A DNA stretch of 64,000 bases. It comes from Novosphingobium sp. PP1Y (GTDB lineage Bacteria > Pseudomonadota > Alphaproteobacteria > Sphingomonadales > Sphingomonadaceae). Under the pieces are notes generated by a model. That model was given only the letters and a program-made list of their open reading frames with translations. It did not search any database and was not told the DNA's origin. The stretch covers positions 2,617,001-2,681,000 of the forward strand of contig NC_015580.1 in assembly GCF_000253255.1 (NCBI RefSeq). Reading direction: 5' to 3'. The first letter of the stretch is position 1. Each line of letters begins with the position of its first letter. Positions 1 to 8,853 of the stretch are shown here, one piece after another. Both the position numbers and the translations under genes were made by a program.

Positions 1-288
1 CTTTTCGGACGTCTCCCGGCCGAACATGACCGTTGCGGCACCGGCTGCCTCGGCAAGCTTCGTGGCGCGGCCGATGAGGCTGCGACCGGTCTTGCGCGGC
101 AGCAAAGCGCTGGCGGCAACTCCCAAGGCGAGCCCGCCTGCTACGGTGATCACCGGATGCTTCTTGACGAAGCCGACGACCTTCTCACGCGGCCGAAGTT
201 CGGTCTTGGCCGGAGTAAGCGGCACGACGTTATTCGCACCAGTTGCACTGGTCGGGATCTCCGGGGCGTTGGGATCGCTGTCAGTCAT
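1..288 (-). CDS. Small hypothetical protein, C-terminus beyond the window edge
   Basis: The reading frame starts at an ATG at 286-288 and stays open to base 1, so only about 96 N-terminal residues are visible. The N-terminus is polar and Pro/Thr rich. A basic stretch (FVKKHPV) then leads into a short Gly/Ala-rich hydrophobic segment that could be one membrane helix, followed by another basic patch. The start overlaps the upstream gene's stop by 8 bases, so it is the fourth cistron of a leftward cluster with DUF883/YqjE-like genes. I recognise no enzyme. By position it resembles the small yqjK-type partner of enterobacterial yqjD-yqjE, but this is inference. Confidence 0.6.
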   Translation of the reverse strand, partial: MTDSDPNAPEIPTSATGANNVVPLTPAKTELRPREKVVGFVKKHPVITVAGGLALGVAASALLPRKTGRSLIGRATKLAEAAGAATVMFGRETSEK

Positions 289-598
289 TGTCCGCTTCCT
301 TCTTCCATTTCGCTTCCGGGCCGAGCAGGGTGTCGAACCAGGCCTTGATCGGGTTCCTCAAAAACCAAAGCATGAGAGCGGCCAAGGTTCCCCCGACCAC
401 GCCGGGATTGCTCTCGGCAACGTCGACGGCCTCGCCGAACATGTCCTTGGCCTGTTCCAGCGTCTCATCGATCATCCGGCCGGCGATACCGCGCTCTTCC
501 ATGTCGGCCTTGATTGCGCCGTAACGCGTATCGAATGTGGCGCGCGCGGCATCGCGCGCGGCCCTATCCGCTTCGAGCTTGCGGGCTAGGTTGCCCAT
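281..598 (-). CDS. Small single-span membrane protein of a DUF883/YqjE-like cluster
   Basis: 105 residues. The first 60 or so are charged and probably helical (ARKLEADRAARDAARATFD). A single hydrophobic stretch follows at about residues 65-85 (VVGGTLAALMLWFL), then a short Lys/Glu-rich tail. It starts 4 bases after the stop of the YqjE-like gene and its own stop overlaps the next start, so it is translationally packed into the cluster. No family is confidently recognised. The layout suggests a small inner-membrane or membrane-anchored helical protein. Function unknown. Confidence 0.7.
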   Translation of the reverse strand: MGNLARKLEADRAARDAARATFDTRYGAIKADMEERGIAGRMIDETLEQAKDMFGEAVDVAESNPGVVGGTLAALMLWFLRNPIKAWFDTLLGPEAKWKKEADND

Positions 599-602
599 CG
601 GA

Positions 603-983
603 CTATCCCCTGTTGTCGGAAATGGCAGTCAGCATGTTCCTGAGCCGTGTCCTGGCAGAAAGCGCGCAGAGAGCGGATACGAGGACCAGCGTCCCGGTAA
701 CTGCGAGCATGGCACCCCAAGGTCCAAGCACCGGGCCGAGCGCGATGACGGCGCCGACGACCAGTGCCATGACTGCGAAGAACAGCAGGACGAGGGCGAC
801 CACGCCGAGCAGCGCGATGCCCTTGGCCTCTGCACTGGCATAGGCTGCGCGCGTCTTCTGGAAGGCGAATTCCGCCTCGGCCAGCACGCGGGCGTCCTGC
901 GCCAATTGGCGCAGATCTTCGGAAAGGGTCACCGTCTCCGCTTCGTCGGGCGGAGGAACGAGGTTGGATTGGGCTTCGGCCAT
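603..983 (-). CDS. YqjE / phage-holin-like (PF07332-type) membrane protein
   Basis: 126 residues from the ATG at 981-983; the longer upstream extension is rejected because it would run into the neighbouring gene. An N-terminal amphipathic segment (LSEDLRQLAQDARVLAEAEF) precedes two adjacent hydrophobic helices at about residues 50-75 and 80-105, followed by a short basic tail. Helix-hairpin plus coiled segment is the pattern of the Actinobacteria phage-holin family, to which E. coli YqjE belongs. It sits between a DUF883-like gene and a third small membrane gene, matching yqjD-yqjE order. The actual role (often linked to stationary phase or stress in enterobacteria) is not shown here. Confidence 0.75.
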   Translation of the reverse strand: MAEAQSNLVPPPDEAETVTLSEDLRQLAQDARVLAEAEFAFQKTRAAYASAEAKGIALLGVVALVLLFFAVMALVVGAVIALGPVLGPWGAMLAVTGTLVLVSALCALSARTRLRNMLTAISDNRG

Positions 984-1011
984 GCTTGTCAATCGGTCTT
1001 GCCCGGAGCCA

Positions 1012-1581
1012 TCACTTGCTCTTCTTGAACATGCGTCCGAACAGGAAACCGGCCGCGACGGCCATCCCAACGGCAAGCCCCGGGCTGGTGCGGACGAATT
1101 CCTTGGCATCTTCGCCCAGATCGTCGAGCGACTTTTCATCGAGCCTCGTGGCGGCGTCCTGGACCGACTTGGAAGCGGTGCGCACATAATCGCCGTACTT
1201 CGGCCCGACCTTCTCATCGATCAGGTGGACATTCTCGTCCATGATCTTCGAAAGGCCAACCATGGCCTGGCTGGTGCGCGCCTTGCCTTCGTTGGCGAGA
1301 TCGGTGGCCTTGACCTTCGCGTCGGCAGCATAGGCACTGGCCTTCTCGCGGGCTTCGGCCGCGTAGTCGTTGGCCTTGGTCCGCGCATCGTCTGACCGCG
1401 TCTTGGCCTCGCTTGACCATTCATTGGTCGCCTGGGTCAGTTTTCCGCGATATTCTTCGGCACGCGCCTGGGCTTCCTTGCCGAGAGCCTGTGCGCCGGC
1501 CTTGGCTTCTTCCATCGCCTTGGCAAAGTGGTTCTTGGCGGATTCGGCATCGTTTCCGGTGGTAGCGGTAGGTTCGGCCAT
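1012..1581 (-). CDS. DUF883 / YqjD-ElaB-like membrane-anchored helical protein
   Basis: 189 residues from the ATG at 1579-1581, which has an AAGGA Shine-Dalgarno about 8 bases upstream. Residues 15-120 are an almost continuous Ala/Lys/Glu-rich amphipathic helix with repeating KA..A.E/YAAEAREKA patterns, likely a coiled coil. The C-terminus has the hallmark of DUF883 proteins: a conserved FVRTSPG-type turn, a Gly/Ala hydrophobic helix and a basic end (FGRMFKKSK). In E. coli the ElaB/YqjD family binds ribosomes and anchors them to the inner membrane in stationary phase. That role is known for the family, not demonstrated here. First gene of the leftward four-gene cluster, divergent from eno. 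Confidence 0.75.
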   Translation of the reverse strand: MAEPTATTGNDAESAKNHFAKAMEEAKAGAQALGKEAQARAEEYRGKLTQATNEWSSEAKTRSDDARTKANDYAAEAREKASAYAADAKVKATDLANEGKARTSQAMVGLSKIMDENVHLIDEKVGPKYGDYVRTASKSVQDAATRLDEKSLDDLGEDAKEFVRTSPGLAVGMAVAAGFLFGRMFKKSK

Positions 1582-1755
1582 ACGTCTATCCTTCCTTCGT
1601 TTCCCGTTCGCCGGGACTATCCCCATATAGGCGGTGCGCGTACAGAGTAACACATCTTGCCTATAGATCCCCAACGCAACTTGTCAGGCGGAGTTCCCCT
1701 GCTAAGACGCCGGCCAAAGGCGCAGTGTGGCGCCGCAAGGAGGAGTTCAGCTCAA

Positions 1756-3042
1756 ATGACCGCGATCATCGACATTCATGGCCGTGAAATTCTGGACAGC
1801 CGCGGCAATCCCACCGTGGAAGTCGACGTCCTGCTCGAAGACGGCAGCTTCGGCCGCGCTGCAGTGCCCTCGGGCGCTTCGACCGGCGCCCATGAAGCCG
1901 TCGAACTGCGCGACGGCGACAAGGGCCGCTATCTCGGCAAGGGCGTGCTCAAGGCCGTAGACGCGGTGAACGGGGAGATCGCCGAAGCGCTCGTCGGTCT
2001 TGATGCGGAAGACCAGCGCGATCTCGACCTGACGATGATCGCTCTCGACGGCACCGAGAACAAGGCGCGCCTTGGCGCCAACGCAATACTCGGCACCAGC
2101 CTGGCAGCAGCCAAGGCCGCCGCCAATGCCCGCGGTCTGCCGCTCTATTCCTACGTCGGCGGCGTTTCGGCCCATGTCCTGCCGGTGCCGATGATGAACA
2201 TCATCAACGGCGGTGAACATGCCGACAACCCGATCGACTTTCAGGAATTCATGATCATGCCGGTCGGTGCGGACTCGATCGCCGAGGCCGTGCGCTGGGG
2301 CGCCGAAATCTTCCACACGCTCAAGAAGGGGCTCTCGGAAAAGGGTCTCGCCACGGCGGTCGGCGATGAAGGCGGTTTTGCCCCTAACCTTGCCAGCACC
2401 CGCGACGCGCTCGACTTCGTGATGGCCTCGATCGAGAAAGCCGGCTTCAAGCCCGGCACCGACATCCAGCTCGCGCTGGACTGCGCCTCGACCGAATTCT
2501 TCAAGAACGGCAAGTACGAGATCAGCGGCGAGGGCCTTTCGCTCGACCCGGTCGCCTTTGCCGATTATCTGGCCGATCTGTGCGACGCCTACCCGATCAT
2601 TTCGGTCGAGGACGGCATGAGCGAGGATGATTTCGAAGGCTGGAAGGCGCTGACCGACAAGGTCGGGCACAAGGTTCAGCTCGTCGGTGATGACCTTTTC
2701 GTGACCAATCCCAAGCGCCTGACCATGGGTATCGAGCAGGGTCTCGCCAACTCTCTGCTGGTCAAGGTTAACCAGATCGGCTCGCTGACCGAGACGCTCG
2801 AGGCCGTCTCCATTGCGAACCGCGCGGGCTACACCGCGGTCATGTCGCACCGCTCGGGCGAAACCGAGGATTCGACCATTGCCGACCTCGCGGTTGCGAC
2901 CAACTGCGGCCAGATCAAGACCGGTTCGCTGGCCCGGTCGGACCGGCTTGCCAAGTACAATCAGCTCATCCGCATTGAGGAAGAGCTCGGCAACGCGGCC
3001 CGTTATGCCGGTGCCGCCGCATTCGGTCGCCTGAGCGTTTGA
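1756..3042 (+). CDS. eno: Enolase (phosphopyruvate hydratase)
   Basis: 428 residues, normal for bacterial enolase. It interconverts 2-phosphoglycerate and phosphoenolpyruvate in the cytoplasm. Visible hallmarks are the N-terminal AREILDSRGNPTVEV-type start (here GREILDSRGNPTVEV), the GAS loop (PSGASTG), metal ligands in the ALDCA and SVEDGM segments and GDDLFVTN, the catalytic Lys in LVKVNQIG, and the C-terminal SHRSGETED and KTGSLARSDR signatures. The ATG at 1756 was chosen because it follows an AAGGAGGAG Shine-Dalgarno; upstream in-frame starts would add a non-conserved extension. Monocistronic, followed by a 16-bp perfect hairpin. PPDK elsewhere in the window consumes or makes the same PEP pool. 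Confidence 0.98.
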   Translation: MTAIIDIHGREILDSRGNPTVEVDVLLEDGSFGRAAVPSGASTGAHEAVELRDGDKGRYLGKGVLKAVDAVNGEIAEALVGLDAEDQRDLDLTMIALDGTENKARLGANAILGTSLAAAKAAANARGLPLYSYVGGVSAHVLPVPMMNIINGGEHADNPIDFQEFMIMPVGADSIAEAVRWGAEIFHTLKKGLSEKGLATAVGDEGGFAPNLASTRDALDFVMASIEKAGFKPGTDIQLALDCASTEFFKNGKYEISGEGLSLDPVAFADYLADLCDAYPIISVEDGMSEDDFEGWKALTDKVGHKVQLVGDDLFVTNPKRLTMGIEQGLANSLLVKVNQIGSLTETLEAVSIANRAGYTAVMSHRSGETEDSTIADLAVATNCGQIKTGSLARSDRLAKYNQLIRIEEELGNAARYAGAAAFGRLSV

Positions 3043-3060
3043 TAGGCCGTTGAATTGGGT

Positions 3061-3099
3061 CCGGGCGACTGCTCCACATGGGCTGGAGCAGTCGCCCGG
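3061..3099 (+). terminator. Perfect 16-bp hairpin after eno
   Basis: Left arm 3061-3076 (CCGGGCGACTGCTCCA), 7-base loop, right arm 3084-3099 perfectly complementary. It begins 18 bases past the eno stop and lies between convergent genes, so it probably ends transcription from one or both sides. There is no downstream T run. Confidence 0.65.
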
Positions 3100-3162
3100 C
3101 GCTGCCGGATGCGTACAGGTTCTCCCTTCCAAGGGGGGCGGAAAGGGCGGGGGCGCCTGATT

Positions 3163-3729
3163 TTATCGCGCGGCAGCGAAGTGGGCGCTCGGATCGTCCA
3201 GCAGCACGACCGAACGTGATGAAGCTGCGAAATATTCCAGCATGGCCGCATAGCCGCGGGCACTGAGCCGGACATAAACCCTGCGGGCATCGCCGGGATC
3301 GGCTTCGCGTTGCAGGAGCTGGTGCTTTTCAAGAATGCTGATCCAGCGCAGGGCGGTGGTCGAGGGAACGGCCGATCCGATGCAGGCGCTTGTCACCGAG
3401 ACGCGGCGGCGTTCCTTCGCTGCAATGAACAGGTCGAGCAGGATATCCCAGGCCGGTTCTCCGAAGAGAGCGTCCGCCTGGAAGATCTTAGATCTGCGCC
3501 GCCTGTCGTCATAGGCCTGTCTGGCCAGCTCCACCCAGATGGGATGGTCCTTGCTGGCGACTTCTCTGAAGCGCCCCGGCGCTTCTTCCATTCCATCCGC
3601 CACGAAGGGATCGCCCGCAAGCGGCTGCCCGATTTCGAGTTCGCGCGCCATGGCCAGAAGTTCGTTCGCTATGCCGATCAGTCGAATGGCCTTGGCGCGA
3701 TTGCGCATTAGCTGGTCTGACATGTCCAT
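3163..3729 (-). CDS. Winged-helix (MarR-like) transcriptional regulator
   Basis: 188 residues. The C-terminal half (about 95-175) reads as a winged helix: LFIAAKERRRVSVTSAC as the first helices, a recognition helix in STTALRWISILEKHQLL, and a wing with DARRVYVRLSARGY. The N-terminal 60 residues form a polar helix resembling those in other alphaproteobacterial MarR-like proteins. No ligand-binding clue is visible. Two nearby starts (3729 and 3723) are possible and no strong Shine-Dalgarno separates them. A small inverted repeat (GGAGC-CAAT-GCTCC, 3767-3780) lies about 40 bases upstream and could be an autoregulatory site. Convergent with eno. Confidence 0.8.
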   Translation of the reverse strand: MDMSDQLMRNRAKAIRLIGIANELLAMARELEIGQPLAGDPFVADGMEEAPGRFREVASKDHPIWVELARQAYDDRRRRSKIFQADALFGEPAWDILLDLFIAAKERRRVSVTSACIGSAVPSTTALRWISILEKHQLLQREADPGDARRVYVRLSARGYAAMLEYFAASSRSVVLLDDPSAHFAAAR

Positions 3730-3899
3730 CGACAGCGATCACCCATTGCGTGCCGGGATCGCGCAAGGAGCCAATGCTCCCTGCGACACCTAGATCCGCA
3801 GCGATTGAACCCATGTTTGCGGACCCCAAAATCATCCGTGCCAAAGAAACGTTCCGGCTCGGTTTTCTTTCGTGGTGCCGCAACCCGGGGTGATCAATG

Positions 3900-4094
3900 T
3901 CACGCCGTGGCGAGATCGTCTTGCGCAGGTTCGTCCGAATTGGACGGACTTCTTTCGATATTGAAGGATTCAACGAGCAACGCGATGGCAGCATCGATGT
4001 GGGCCGCAGCGATTGGGGCGTCGAGCCTGTCCAGCTCGACAAGCATGTGTTCCAGGGCGGGAATGAGCCCGACAGCGCGATTTTTCCTGTTCAT
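3900..4094 (-). CDS. 64-residue conserved-looking small protein of unknown function
   Basis: Although short, this frame has a textbook GGAGG Shine-Dalgarno 8 bases before its ATG (4092-4094). Its composition is protein-like: a predicted amphipathic helix ALEHMLVELDRLDAPIAAAH, then a second helix AAIALLVESFNIE and an acidic tail. No membrane segment, signal peptide or metal motif is seen. It is the only plausible gene in the 0.77-kb gap between the winged-helix regulator and ribH. I recognise no family. Small two-helix proteins of this sort are common in sphingomonads, but that is only an impression. Confidence 0.55.
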   Translation of the reverse strand: MNRKNRAVGLIPALEHMLVELDRLDAPIAAAHIDAAIALLVESFNIERSPSNSDEPAQDDLATA

Positions 4095-4497
4095 CCAAGC
4101 GACCTCCGTGAAACGAGGCTCGTGCCTCGCTGACCTGAGAGACGCCGCAACGCGAGCCGTCGTGGCGCAGTTCCGCGCCGTTCGGCTCTGTTGCCAGATG
4201 GCTCCAATCAGGATCTTAATTCATTCCGATTTTCGCGTTGAATACAGAAAACCGTCCAAGTTGAAACAGTTTATAGGACAGTGTTTCATAAGTGAACGGA
4301 TTGTAAGGGGTGGGTTTATATGCGTATTGACCGCCATTTTTAGCGATAATTTGGTTATCGTCTTCGTATGAGTTCGAAGAAATAAGTAAAAATACCAGAA
4401 CATCGCCGCTTCATTGGAAGCGGTCCGCGATTGTGCAAGGCGGTGCTTCGGCGACGTTCCGACGCCGATGGGCGGCGGCGGAACGTCGCCTGAAGGA
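4095..4497. other. AT-rich intergenic stretch without a recognised gene
   Basis: From about 4200 to 4410 the sequence is visibly AT-rich compared with everything around it, and reading frames here lack protein-like composition. It contains small inverted repeats (CGATAA-TTTGG-TTATCG, 4344-4360, and GAAACA...TGTTTC around 4263-4287). It may carry promoters or a small RNA, but I cannot assign one. Confidence 0.4.
4450..4490 (-). terminator. 12-bp hairpin just past ribH
   Basis: GGCGACGTTCCG (4450-4461) pairs perfectly with CGGAACGTCGCC (4479-4490) across a 17-base loop. It starts 7 bases beyond the ribH stop on the minus strand, so it is the likely end of the ribBX-ribH transcript. No T run follows. 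Confidence 0.55.
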
Positions 4498-4920
4498 TCA
4501 ACTGTCGAAGCGCTCGCGCAGTTCGAGCAAGGCAAGCGCGGCCTTGGCTGCTTCCCCACCCTTGTCCTTCTGTGCCGGGTCGGCACGAACCAGCGCCTGC
4601 TCTTCGTTCTCGACGGTCAGGATGCCATTGCCGATGGCGATGCCGTCCATCGTCAGCGCCATGATACCACGCGCGCTTTCGCCGGCGACGATTTCGAAGT
4701 GATAGGTTTCGCCGCGGATGACGACGCCGATTGCGACGTAGCCATCATAGTCGCCCGCTGCATCGGCCAGCGAGATCGCACCGGGAATTTCGAGCGCGCC
4801 GGGGACAGTGATGACGTCGACCTTGTGTCCGGCTGTCTTGAGTGCCTCGCTGGCGCCAGCGACGAGCATGTCATTCAGATGGTCGTAGAAACGCGCTTCG
4901 ACGATCAGAAATCGGGCCAT
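4498..4920 (-). CDS. ribH: 6,7-dimethyl-8-ribityllumazine synthase
   Basis: 140 residues, typical for RibH. It condenses 5-amino-6-ribitylamino-uracil with 3,4-dihydroxy-2-butanone 4-phosphate, the product of the preceding gene, to make lumazine. Family signatures are visible: the N-terminal substrate strand (LIVEARFYDHL), VPGALEIPGAI for the phosphate/pyrimidine site, AIGVVIRGETYHFE with the catalytic-region His, and GIMALTMDGIAIGNGILTVE. The usual A/G-x-HD motif region is replaced by sphingomonad-like GETYHFE. Start chosen at 4920, one base past the ribBX stop, so the two are translationally linked. The riboflavin synthase, RibD and a genuine RibA are not in the window. Confidence 0.95.
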   Translation of the reverse strand: MARFLIVEARFYDHLNDMLVAGASEALKTAGHKVDVITVPGALEIPGAISLADAAGDYDGYVAIGVVIRGETYHFEIVAGESARGIMALTMDGIAIGNGILTVENEEQALVRADPAQKDKGGEAAKAALALLELRERFDS

Positions 4921-4921
4921 T

Positions 4922-6235
<1,314 letters not shown>

Positions 6236-6248
6236 GGGAATCACCGTT

Positions 6249-6264
6249 TCACATTTTGATGTGA
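6249..6264. promoter_or_regulatory. Perfect palindrome TCACAT-TTTG-ATGTGA upstream of ribBX
   Basis: Two 6-base arms that are exact reverse complements, separated by 4 bases, lie 14 bases upstream of the ribBX start, where a repressor would block transcription or translation. Because ribBX itself begins with a helix-turn-helix domain, autoregulation is the natural hypothesis. The same half-site recurs at 6281 and 6309. Confidence 0.55.
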
Positions 6265-6280
6265 TCTCGATATGAACCTC

Positions 6281-6314
6281 TCACATTAAACTTCAAGTGG
6301 TATTCTGGATGTGA
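6281..6314. promoter_or_regulatory. Second pair of TCACAT / ATGTGA half-sites
   Basis: TCACAT at 6281-6286 and ATGTGA at 6309-6314 repeat the half-sites of the adjacent perfect palindrome with a wider 22-base spacing. Four copies of one 6-mer and its complement in 66 bases are far more than chance expects in this GC-rich sequence. Possible distal operator. Confidence 0.45.
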
Positions 6315-6414
6315 AGGGTTTCCTCGTCGCATTGCGACGCCAATAATGAGGCGCCAGCCCATTGCAGGCGTTATGCGCTCCTGTCAGAAATGGCGTGAAA
6401 GAGAAAAATTGGGC

Positions 6415-6891
6415 GTGAGTGTGGTGTCGATAACGGAAACGGACGCGGTCCCGGTGATTTATCGCGCGGTCGGCCGTGCCGAACGGATTGCGCTGATCGC
6501 GTCAAGCTATCGCCGCCTGCTAGGCCGGGACCTGATCGCAGCGTGCGACGATATGGTGGCCGGTCTGTGGAATGCGCCGTTCGCACTGCTCGCCCACGGC
6601 ACCGAGCCCGATCCGGTCTTTTTCTTCGGCAATGCCTGCGCCCTGGCGGCATTCGAAAGCGATGTTTCGAGCTTTACGGCGATGCCCTCGCGCCTTTCCG
6701 CCGAGGCTCCCTTGCGCGAGGAGCGACAGGCGCTGCTCGACCGGGTCACGGCGCAAGGTTTCATCGATGACTATGCCGGGGTGCGCATCACGGCAAAGGG
6801 GCGCCGGTTTCGGATCGGGCCGGCGGTCGTGTGGAACCTGATCGACGAGGAAGGGCGCGTTCAGGGGCAGGCAGCGACATTCGTTCCATGA
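6415..6891 (+). CDS. MEKHLA-domain protein
   Basis: About 158 residues from the GTG at 6415; in-frame ATGs at 6346 and 6373 would lengthen it by up to 23 non-conserved residues, so the start is uncertain. The body has the features I associate with the MEKHLA domain (PAS-related, named from plant HD-ZIP III proteins and also found alone in bacteria): LIASSYRRLLGRDL, APFALLAHGTEPDPVFFFGN, and WNLIDEEGRVQGQAATF at the end. It overlaps the glycerate-kinase-like gene by 4 bases (ATGA), so the two are probably co-translated. No enzymatic role is established for the domain; small-molecule sensing is a guess. Confidence 0.65.
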   Translation: MSVVSITETDAVPVIYRAVGRAERIALIASSYRRLLGRDLIAACDDMVAGLWNAPFALLAHGTEPDPVFFFGNACALAAFESDVSSFTAMPSRLSAEAPLREERQALLDRVTAQGFIDDYAGVRITAKGRRFRIGPAVVWNLIDEEGRVQGQAATFVP

Positions 6892-7718
6892 GCAAGGCCG
6901 ATCCGCGCGTCGTGGCGGCCGTGATGAGCCAGATCGATGCGGCTCTTGGCGAATCCACTCGTCGGCCGGTGGTGATTGGGCTGTGCGGCGCGCAGGGGAG
7001 CGGCAAAACGACTCTGGCCAGTTCTGTCCTCGCATCCTGCTCGGGCAAGGGGGTTCGCGCCGCCGTGCTTTCCATCGACGACATCTACCTCACCCGGGCG
7101 GAGCGAGGGGAACTTGCGCGTTCGGTGCATCCGCTCCTGGCCACGCGAGGCGTTCCCGGGACCCATGACGTGGGCCTGGGCCTGCGGGTCATGGATGCGC
7201 TGGCAAGGGGCGGGGCGACACGCCTGCCCCGCTTCGACAAGGCCCGGGACGATCGCGCGGCAATGTCCGAATGGCCGAGTGCACCCGAGGCCTGCGAGGT
7301 CCTGATCTTCGAAGGCTGGTGTGTCGGTGCCGCTCCCCAGAGCGAAGAGGACCTCGCGGCACCAGTGAACGGCCTCGAAGAATGCGAGGATGCAGACGGA
7401 CGCTGGCGGCGCTTCGTCAACGCTGCGCTGGCTGACAGTTACGCCTCGTTGTTCGCAAGGCTCGAACGCCTCGTCCTGATCGCGGCGCCGGACTTCGCAG
7501 TCGTACATGGCTGGCGACTGGAGCAGGAGCGGGATCTGGCTCGGTCCGCCCCTTCGGGAGGGGCTTTCATGGACGAGGCAGGCATTGCCCGCTTCATTAG
7601 CCATTACGAGCGCTTGACCCGGCATATCCTCCAGGAAATGCCCGCACGCGCGGATCTGGTCATTCACCTGGACGAGCAGCGCCGTCCGGTTTCCATCGAA
7701 AGCGGTCAGTCCGCCTGA
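6888..7718 (+). CDS. P-loop kinase, probably D-glycerate 3-kinase (GLYK type)
   Basis: 276 residues. Walker A GAQGSGKTTL at about 27-36, a SIDDIYLTRAER segment following beta-2, VHPLLATRGVPGTHD, and LIFEGWCVGAAPQ are the pattern of plant/fungal-type D-glycerate 3-kinase in the phosphoribulokinase/uridine kinase superfamily. It would phosphorylate D-glycerate to 3-phosphoglycerate, feeding lower glycolysis (eno lies in this window). A uridine-kinase-like activity cannot be excluded from sequence alone. It overlaps the MEKHLA gene by 4 bases and is convergent with yihY, overlapping its 3' end by 13 bases. Confidence 0.75.
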   Translation: MSKADPRVVAAVMSQIDAALGESTRRPVVIGLCGAQGSGKTTLASSVLASCSGKGVRAAVLSIDDIYLTRAERGELARSVHPLLATRGVPGTHDVGLGLRVMDALARGGATRLPRFDKARDDRAAMSEWPSAPEACEVLIFEGWCVGAAPQSEEDLAAPVNGLEECEDADGRWRRFVNAALADSYASLFARLERLVLIAAPDFAVVHGWRLEQERDLARSAPSGGAFMDEAGIARFISHYERLTRHILQEMPARADLVIHLDEQRRPVSIESGQSA

Positions 7719-8746
7719 TGGCGGGCAATGTCGCCGCGTCGACGCTTGCGCCCTTCCAGTTCGCTCACCGAAGGAATGGTACTGTCGATGACATCGGCGA
7801 GGATTGCCCCGCGTTCGCCCGGGGGACGTTCCGGTCCGATCGTCGTGTCGCGGAAGGTCTGCCGTTCGATCTCGGCGTTGAGAAGCGCGCCGAGCAGCGC
7901 GCCGTAAGCGGAGAGGAACAGCCACATCAGGAAGACGACGATGGCCGAGAGCGAGCCATATGTCGCATTGTAGTCGCTAATGTAGGCGACGTAGAGGGAG
8001 AAGCCGAAGGACACTGCGATCCACAGCAGCGTGGCAAGCAGCGCACCCGGCGTCAGCCAGCGCCATTTGGCGGGACGGCGATCAGGCCCATATCGCATGA
8101 TCAGTGCAAATCCGGCACTGCCAAGCGCAATGGCCGCTGCCCAGGTCAGTGTCTTGAAGAGCATCTGCGTCGAGTCGCCGAGATAGACTTTCGTCTGCGT
8201 CTGCAGCCAGGCGAAGACGCCTCCAGCCAGCACGCCGGTCAGCGCGATCATCACGCCGGCGAGCGTCAGCCCGGCCGCGCGCATCATCGTCGAGAAGATG
8301 CCGCGTGTTTCATGTTCCTCATTGATGATGTTGAGCGCGCTGATCATTCCGTTGGCCGCGCGCATGCCGCCAAAGATCGCGAAGAACAGTGCTATGAAAA
8401 GCGCCAGCCCGGTCACGCCGGAGTTGGTCGAGACGATCTGCATGAGCTGCTGTTCCAAAATATGCGCCGCTTCAGGCGGCACAACCCTGGCGATCCGTTC
8501 CATCTGGCTTCTGACGGTATCGACATCGCCGATCAGGCCGTAGATCATCACCGTCGCGGCGATCAGGGGGGTGAGGGCAAGGAAGGAATAGAAGGCCAGC
8601 CCGGCGGAGAGCAAACCGAGTTCGTGAAAGCCGCTCATGATCCAGACGCGTTTCAACACGCCGCCCCAGGCCGAAAGCGGCATGGACCAGGGTGAATTTG
8701 AGTCAGCGCCTGGCTGCGTCGATGGAGGCGTCGTGCTAGTTTTCAT
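7706..8746 (-). CDS. YihY/BrkB-family inner-membrane protein
   Basis: 346 residues. After a Thr/Ser/Pro-rich N-terminus, about six hydrophobic helices are spread over residues 45-310. Family landmarks include the early segment AGLAFYSFLALTPL, the RANGMISALNIINEEHETRG region and GSLSAIVVFLMWLFLSAYG near the end. The family was once annotated as RNase BN/BrkB; that assignment is obsolete and the transported substrate is unknown. The ATG at 8744-8746 was preferred over an upstream in-frame start because it precedes the conserved part by a normal distance. Its 3' end overlaps that of the convergent kinase gene. Confidence 0.88.
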   Translation of the reverse strand: MKTSTTPPSTQPGADSNSPWSMPLSAWGGVLKRVWIMSGFHELGLLSAGLAFYSFLALTPLIAATVMIYGLIGDVDTVRSQMERIARVVPPEAAHILEQQLMQIVSTNSGVTGLALFIALFFAIFGGMRAANGMISALNIINEEHETRGIFSTMMRAAGLTLAGVMIALTGVLAGGVFAWLQTQTKVYLGDSTQMLFKTLTWAAAIALGSAGFALIMRYGPDRRPAKWRWLTPGALLATLLWIAVSFGFSLYVAYISDYNATYGSLSAIVVFLMWLFLSAYGALLGALLNAEIERQTFRDTTIGPERPPGERGAILADVIDSTIPSVSELEGRKRRRGDIARHQAD

Positions 8747-8853
8747 GATCCTGTCGAATCTTACGGGGAACTTTCCCTGTTGCAATGCGATAGGGAATTT
8801 CAGGAAAAGCCGTCCGGTCCGGCTTCAAAAGGGGAAGATTCGTCGTACAATTC

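Noticed and set aside
6236..6345. FMN riboswitch upstream of the riboflavin operon
   Set aside because: The leader is too short and lacks the conserved RFN helices; only DNA-type palindromes are seen.
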